Source of the DNA: an uncultured Prevotellaceae bacterium | GTDB lineage: Bacteria > Bacteroidota > Bacteroidia > Bacteroidales > Bacteroidaceae | DNA length: 53,706 bases | NCBI GenBank assembly: GCA_902801155.1 | Contig: CADCHG010000009.1 | Span: forward strand, 1 to 53,706 | Direction: 5' to 3' | Made by a program: the position numbers and the translations under genes | The notes under the pieces: generated by a model | Databases searched by the model: none | The model's input: only the letters and a program-made list of their open reading frames with translations | What the model was told of the DNA's origin: nothing | Shown here: piece after piece, positions 50,094 to 53,706 of the stretch | Layout of the letters: each line of letters begins with the position of its first letter | How positions within the stretch are numbered: position 1 is the stretch's first letter

Positions 50094-52568
50094 ATGAAAA
50101 AGACTTTATTAGTAATTGCAACTTTGCTGATCATAGCTGGCAATATGATGGGGCAGACGACAACGGTAAAGGGCGTATTAACCGATAAGTCCTCTGGTGA
50201 AAGCGAACCTTTTGCCACCGTCCGTGTTTTTAATGCAGGAAAAACCGAAAAGCCAGTAGCCATGTTCTTGACTGACGAGGAAGGACGTTTCTCGCACGAA
50301 GTGAAAGGCAAGGGCAAGTTCGACATCGTATTCAGCTGCATAGGCAAGGAAGACCTGAAGCAGACTATAGAATTAGGGGAACAAGATATGCTCGACATGG
50401 GCACATTGTATATTATGCAGAACGAGAACTTGCTGAAAGGAGTGGAAATCGTAGCTCAGAAGCCATTGGTAAAAATGGAAGTCGATAAGATGAGTTACAA
50501 TGTGGCAGAAGACGAGGACTCTAAGTCTAACACAGTACTCGACATGCTTCGCAAGGTACCTATGGTGACAGTTGACGGACAGGACAATATAAGCGTCAAC
50601 GGCTCGTCATCGTTCAAGGTTTACGTCGATGGTATGCCTAACCCAATGTTCTCCAGCAATCCATCTATGGTTTTCAAAAGCATGCCAGCCACAGCGGTAA
50701 AGAGCATCGAGGTAGTGACAAATCCCGGTGCAAAGTACGATGCAGAAGGTGCTGCAGGCGTATTGAACATTGTTATGAACCGTCAGACTCCAATGGCAAG
50801 CCAGAGTTTGAACGGCTATAATGGCACCATCCGTGTCGGAGTAGGCACAAAACAAATGAGTGGTGGAGCCTTCCTTAGCGGTCAGCAGGGCAAACTGTCT
50901 TACAGTGCCAATGTGATGACGTCGTACAACAAGCCCGGAACTACCACGACGGAAATGGAGCAGATGCAAGATAACGGTGTACAGCAACTGATGACCAGCA
51001 CTAATGATGTAAAGACTCCTTTCACTATGGGAAGTCTGACATTGGGCTACCAACTCGACCCAATGAGTAATATCAACGTTACCGCTTCGCTAAACTCAAT
51101 GTCGATGAAGAGTACAGGCACTACTACGACAACAATGGGTGGTTCTCCATACGGTAATGGTTTTTCCTATGGCAGTAGTACTGATATGAAAAACAAGAAC
51201 ACGTCGTTCAGCGGAAGTGTTGACTATCAACGTTTCTTGAATCAGGAACATACACAATCACTGGCCTTAACATATCAGCTAACCTATAGTCCGACAACAA
51301 CGGAGATGACCAGCAACTTCGATTCTTCGTTCTTGACTTCTCAGTCTTCATTTGATCTGACCGACCGCTACTCAGAAAACAAGGACAAGACAACCAACCA
51401 TATCTTCCAGCTTGACTACACAATGCCACTCGGCACAGGCAAAACGCTTAGTCTTGGCAGTAAACTACAGCTGCACGATGCCACATCAGATGCCAAGTAC
51501 TACCTGAAGGACGTCTATGATCCTTCTTCCAGTTCAGACTACGAATATAGTAACAAAATTCTGGCTGGTTATGGTGAGTTTGCCGGTAATTGGAGTAAGT
51601 TAGGTGCAAAAGCAGGCCTTCGCTACGAGCAGACTTGGCAGGATGTGGAGTATCATCTGGGCAATGGACAGGATTTCAGCACCAACTATAGTTCGCTGGT
51701 GCCTACGGCAAGCTTGCAGTATAACCTCTCACAAGGCAGTAATCTCGGTCTGAGCTACAACATGCGAATCTCACGCCCAGGCATCAGCTATCTGAACCCT
51801 TACGTCGATAAGACCAATCCGATAGCCTTAACCTACGGCAACCCTGACCTTGATGTAGAGAAGGCTCACAACGTCACACTCGTCTATAATGTTTTCTCAT
51901 CAAAACTGATGATGAACTTGAACCTACACCATAATTTTGTGGACAATGCTATCTCACAATACAGCTTCTACGATGCTGACAACCTGTTGAATACCACCTA
52001 TGGCAACGTCGTAAGTAGTCATCAGACTGGACTGAGCGGTTACGTGAACTACCTCATCACAAAGAACACACGCCTGTTCTTCAATGGAGGCTTGAATTAC
52101 ACTGACCTACGCAGCAACACACTCGCACAGAGCAATAACGGATGGACAGCAAACATCATGGGCGGTGTGCAGCAGACACTGCCTTGGAAACTACAGCTCA
52201 GCGCCTTTGCCATTGCTTCCACAAAGAACTATACCCTACAGGGGTGGAGTGGCGGTTTCAATCTTGTCACAGCAAGTATGTCAAAGACATTGCTGAATGA
52301 CAAACTTAGCCTGAGCATATCAGGAATGGTTGGACTGAACAAGGGTGGCAAACTGAATATTGAAAGTTACAACAAAGGCACAAACTTTACCGCACATAAT
52401 AACATAAGCGTGCCTATCTACGGCGTGACCTTTACTGCCAGCTACACTTTCGGCAATACCCAGATCATGACACGCCAGAAACGACAGAGCCGTATTCAAA
52501 ATGATTTCATCGAACAACAGTCACAAAGTGAAATGTACAACAGTATCGGAGATGTTAATCAACAATAA
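50094..52568 (+). CDS. Outer-membrane beta-barrel family protein with regulatory-like and plug domains
   Basis: An 824-residue outer-membrane protein related to TonB-dependent receptors. The signal peptide is MKKTLLVIATLLIIAGNMMG. A carboxypeptidase-regulatory-like domain (about residues 22-115, TTVKGVLTDKSSGESEPFAT) is followed by a plug (about 130-225; VLDMLRKVPMVTVDGQDNI, YVDGMPNPM, IEVVTNPGAKYDAEGAAGVL) and a barrel. The type is the OMP_b-brl_3 family rather than SusC. It ends QSEMYNSIGDVNQQ, without a classic terminal aromatic residue. The substrate is unknown. It lies 39 bp before a LytS-type kinase gene and has the direct-repeat operator in front of its promoter, so it is probably the main target of that two-component pair. 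Confidence 0.92.
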   Translation: MKKTLLVIATLLIIAGNMMGQTTTVKGVLTDKSSGESEPFATVRVFNAGKTEKPVAMFLTDEEGRFSHEVKGKGKFDIVFSCIGKEDLKQTIELGEQDMLDMGTLYIMQNENLLKGVEIVAQKPLVKMEVDKMSYNVAEDEDSKSNTVLDMLRKVPMVTVDGQDNISVNGSSSFKVYVDGMPNPMFSSNPSMVFKSMPATAVKSIEVVTNPGAKYDAEGAAGVLNIVMNRQTPMASQSLNGYNGTIRVGVGTKQMSGGAFLSGQQGKLSYSANVMTSYNKPGTTTTEMEQMQDNGVQQLMTSTNDVKTPFTMGSLTLGYQLDPMSNINVTASLNSMSMKSTGTTTTTMGGSPYGNGFSYGSSTDMKNKNTSFSGSVDYQRFLNQEHTQSLALTYQLTYSPTTTEMTSNFDSSFLTSQSSFDLTDRYSENKDKTTNHIFQLDYTMPLGTGKTLSLGSKLQLHDATSDAKYYLKDVYDPSSSSDYEYSNKILAGYGEFAGNWSKLGAKAGLRYEQTWQDVEYHLGNGQDFSTNYSSLVPTASLQYNLSQGSNLGLSYNMRISRPGISYLNPYVDKTNPIALTYGNPDLDVEKAHNVTLVYNVFSSKLMMNLNLHHNFVDNAISQYSFYDADNLLNTTYGNVVSSHQTGLSGYVNYLITKNTRLFFNGGLNYTDLRSNTLAQSNNGWTANIMGGVQQTLPWKLQLSAFAIASTKNYTLQGWSGGFNLVTASMSKTLLNDKLSLSISGMVGLNKGGKLNIESYNKGTNFTAHNNISVPIYGVTFTASYTFGNTQIMTRQKRQSRIQNDFIEQQSQSEMYNSIGDVNQQ

Positions 52569-52600
52569 TTTGGTAGTTTCATATTAATATTGTATCTTTG
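52569..52600 (+). promoter_or_regulatory. Internal promoter-like element before the kinase gene
   Basis: TTTG (52569-52572), a 20-bp gap and TATCTTTG (52593-52600) match the consensus. The -33 box begins right after the stop codon of the barrel gene, and the kinase ATG is 8 bp after the -7 box, so a transcript from here would be leaderless. Confidence 0.5.
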
Positions 52601-52607
52601 CAAACAA

Positions 52608-53657
52608 ATGAAAAAGATTGAGAAAAAAGACATATGGCTATTTGGGGCACATGTGGCAGTGTGGGCAGCAGTTCTGTTCGCACTGCCATTGGCCACATTC
52701 CTAAGTACAAGGGACGTGACATCTATCTGGCCCTCAATATTAGTAGCATGGGGACAGTTCCAGTCCTCTATTGTGGTTTACTTTGTCAACTTCTACCTGC
52801 TTGGCCCTTATCTTTTCTTCAAGCGTCGCAATTGGTGGTTTGTACTCTGCAACCTGGTGCTCATCCTTGGATTGAACTCTGGATTTTTCATGTTCTATTT
52901 CAATAGGCACAACAATCCCTACATACACGCTATGAATTCTCATATGTGGATAGGCGTCTTCTCGGGATTCCTGATATTCTTTGTGCTTAACTGCGTTATG
53001 GCAGCCATAGCCATCGCCATCCGACACTTCATCCGCATCCGCCAGATAAAGCAACAGCTGAAAGAAGAGAAAGCAAAGAACACTGAGGCCGAGTTGGCGT
53101 GGCTGAAAAACCAGATCAACCCTCATTTTCTGTTCAACACCCTGAACAACATCAGCAGTCTGACACAGATTGATTCTGATGCCGCACAGGATGCCATCGC
53201 ACAGCTTAGCGACCTGCTTCGCTACGCTATGTATGAAACGAACAAGAAAATGGTACCTATTGACGGAGAAATCAGTTTCATGCGCAACTTCATCGACCTG
53301 ATGAAACTACGCTGCAACGAAAAGGCTGTAATAAATTCAGAATTCAACATTCACAACCCACAGTTGGAAGTAGCACCGCTATTATTCATCTCGCTAATAG
53401 AAAACGCCTTCAAGCACGGCATCAGCAGCAACCGACCTTCCAGCATTGACATTCATCTGGAAGAGCTGCCTGACCGACTGGTATTCACCTGCGACAACAC
53501 CAACTACCCAAAGAACGATACGGATCGCAGCGGATCGGGCATAGGGCTGGAGAACACTCGCCGCAGATTGGAACTGGTTTATCACGGTCGTTATGAATGG
53601 GAGCAGAATATCACTCCCGACAATATATACCACGTCAGAATCACCCTCTTTCCTTAA
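52608..53657 (+). CDS. LytS-type sensor histidine kinase (His_kinase family)
   Basis: A 349-residue inner-membrane histidine kinase. Four TM helices occupy about residues 10-145 with short loops and no large sensor domain. A coiled linker (KQQLKEEKAKNTEAELAWLK) leads to the His_kinase motif NQINPHFLFNTLNNI, with the phospho-acceptor His. The ATPase part has LISLIENAFKHGI (N box) and GSGIGLENTRRRL (G box). This is the LytS/AlgZ type that pairs with LytTR regulators. The start at 52608 is chosen over the upstream TTG. The ATG of a response regulator follows after 6 bp. Confidence 0.94.
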   Translation: MKKIEKKDIWLFGAHVAVWAAVLFALPLATFLSTRDVTSIWPSILVAWGQFQSSIVVYFVNFYLLGPYLFFKRRNWWFVLCNLVLILGLNSGFFMFYFNRHNNPYIHAMNSHMWIGVFSGFLIFFVLNCVMAAIAIAIRHFIRIRQIKQQLKEEKAKNTEAELAWLKNQINPHFLFNTLNNISSLTQIDSDAAQDAIAQLSDLLRYAMYETNKKMVPIDGEISFMRNFIDLMKLRCNEKAVINSEFNIHNPQLEVAPLLFISLIENAFKHGISSNRPSSIDIHLEELPDRLVFTCDNTNYPKNDTDRSGSGIGLENTRRRLELVYHGRYEWEQNITPDNIYHVRITLFP

Positions 53658-53663
53658 TATCTT

Positions 53664-53706
53664 ATGAATCAACTACTATCATGTATCATTGTCGATGACG
53701 AGCCGC
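53664..53706 (+). CDS. Response regulator, N-terminal fragment (probably LytTR type)
   Basis: Only 14 codons are present before the window ends: MNQLLSCIIVDDEP. The first strand and acidic pair (IIVDDEP) of a receiver domain are clear. The position right after a LytS-type kinase makes a LytTR output domain likely, but that part is outside the window. Confidence 0.8.
   Translation, partial: MNQLLSCIIVDDEP

Overview
The window looks like a chromosomal segment of a Prevotella-like member of the Bacteroidales. The evidence is two SusC/SusD pairs, Bacteroidetes-type promoters (TTTG, about 19-20 bp, TAnnTTTG), BspA-type leucine-rich repeats, a PorE-like OmpA lipoprotein, DUF4230 and DUF4890 proteins, and many lipoprotein signals. 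No transposase, integrase, phage gene or CRISPR array was seen.

Layout. Positions 169-6730 (+) hold metA (Glu111, so probably acetyl-CoA-using), rlhA (23S rRNA hydroxylation), a zinc-ribbon membrane lipoprotein, a clostripain-like lipoprotein and azlCD. Positions 6731-7622 are gene-free and dense with repeats. Positions 7623-18817 (-) hold an RsmF-like rRNA methyltransferase, a PorE-like lipoprotein, a TPR protein with an ABC exporter pair, an LRR_5 protein and a large MG2/plug-like protein. Positions 19033-37263 (-) form one long co-directional block: FAS1, SusC, SusD, FAS1, FAS1, SusC, SusD. Upstream of it are a secreted protein with a sorting-like C-terminus, an SGNH acetylesterase and an unknown secreted protein (37566-43208). 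Positions 44128-49253 hold an alanine:sodium symporter, two DUF4230 proteins, a DUF4890 protein, FabG and a TetR regulator. Initiator tRNA-Met is at 49448-49523. The right end (50094 onward) has an outer-membrane barrel protein, a LytS-type kinase and the first codons of a response regulator, with a 22-bp-spaced direct-repeat operator candidate in front of the barrel gene.

The most unusual content is repetitive DNA. (1) A family of GC-rich palindromic, MITE-like elements sits in gene spacers and also in frame inside genes: rlhA, the rsmF-like gene, the acetylesterase gene, and the signal-peptide regions of SusC, SusD and FAS1 genes. A 37-bp copy is identical at two sites 40 kb apart. A copy inside rlhA differs by a compensatory base-pair change. 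One 114-bp copy with 27-bp terminal inverted repeats adds exactly 38 codons to the methyltransferase gene. (2) Degenerate arrays with a strict 11-bp period, usually CC-phased on the left and GG-phased on the right of a dyad, occupy five loci and run up to 19 units. I do not recognise either from described families. Both could be mobile or structural elements that the annotated genes do not explain.

All calls come from reading the sequence and remembered family features. No database search or folding calculation was run.
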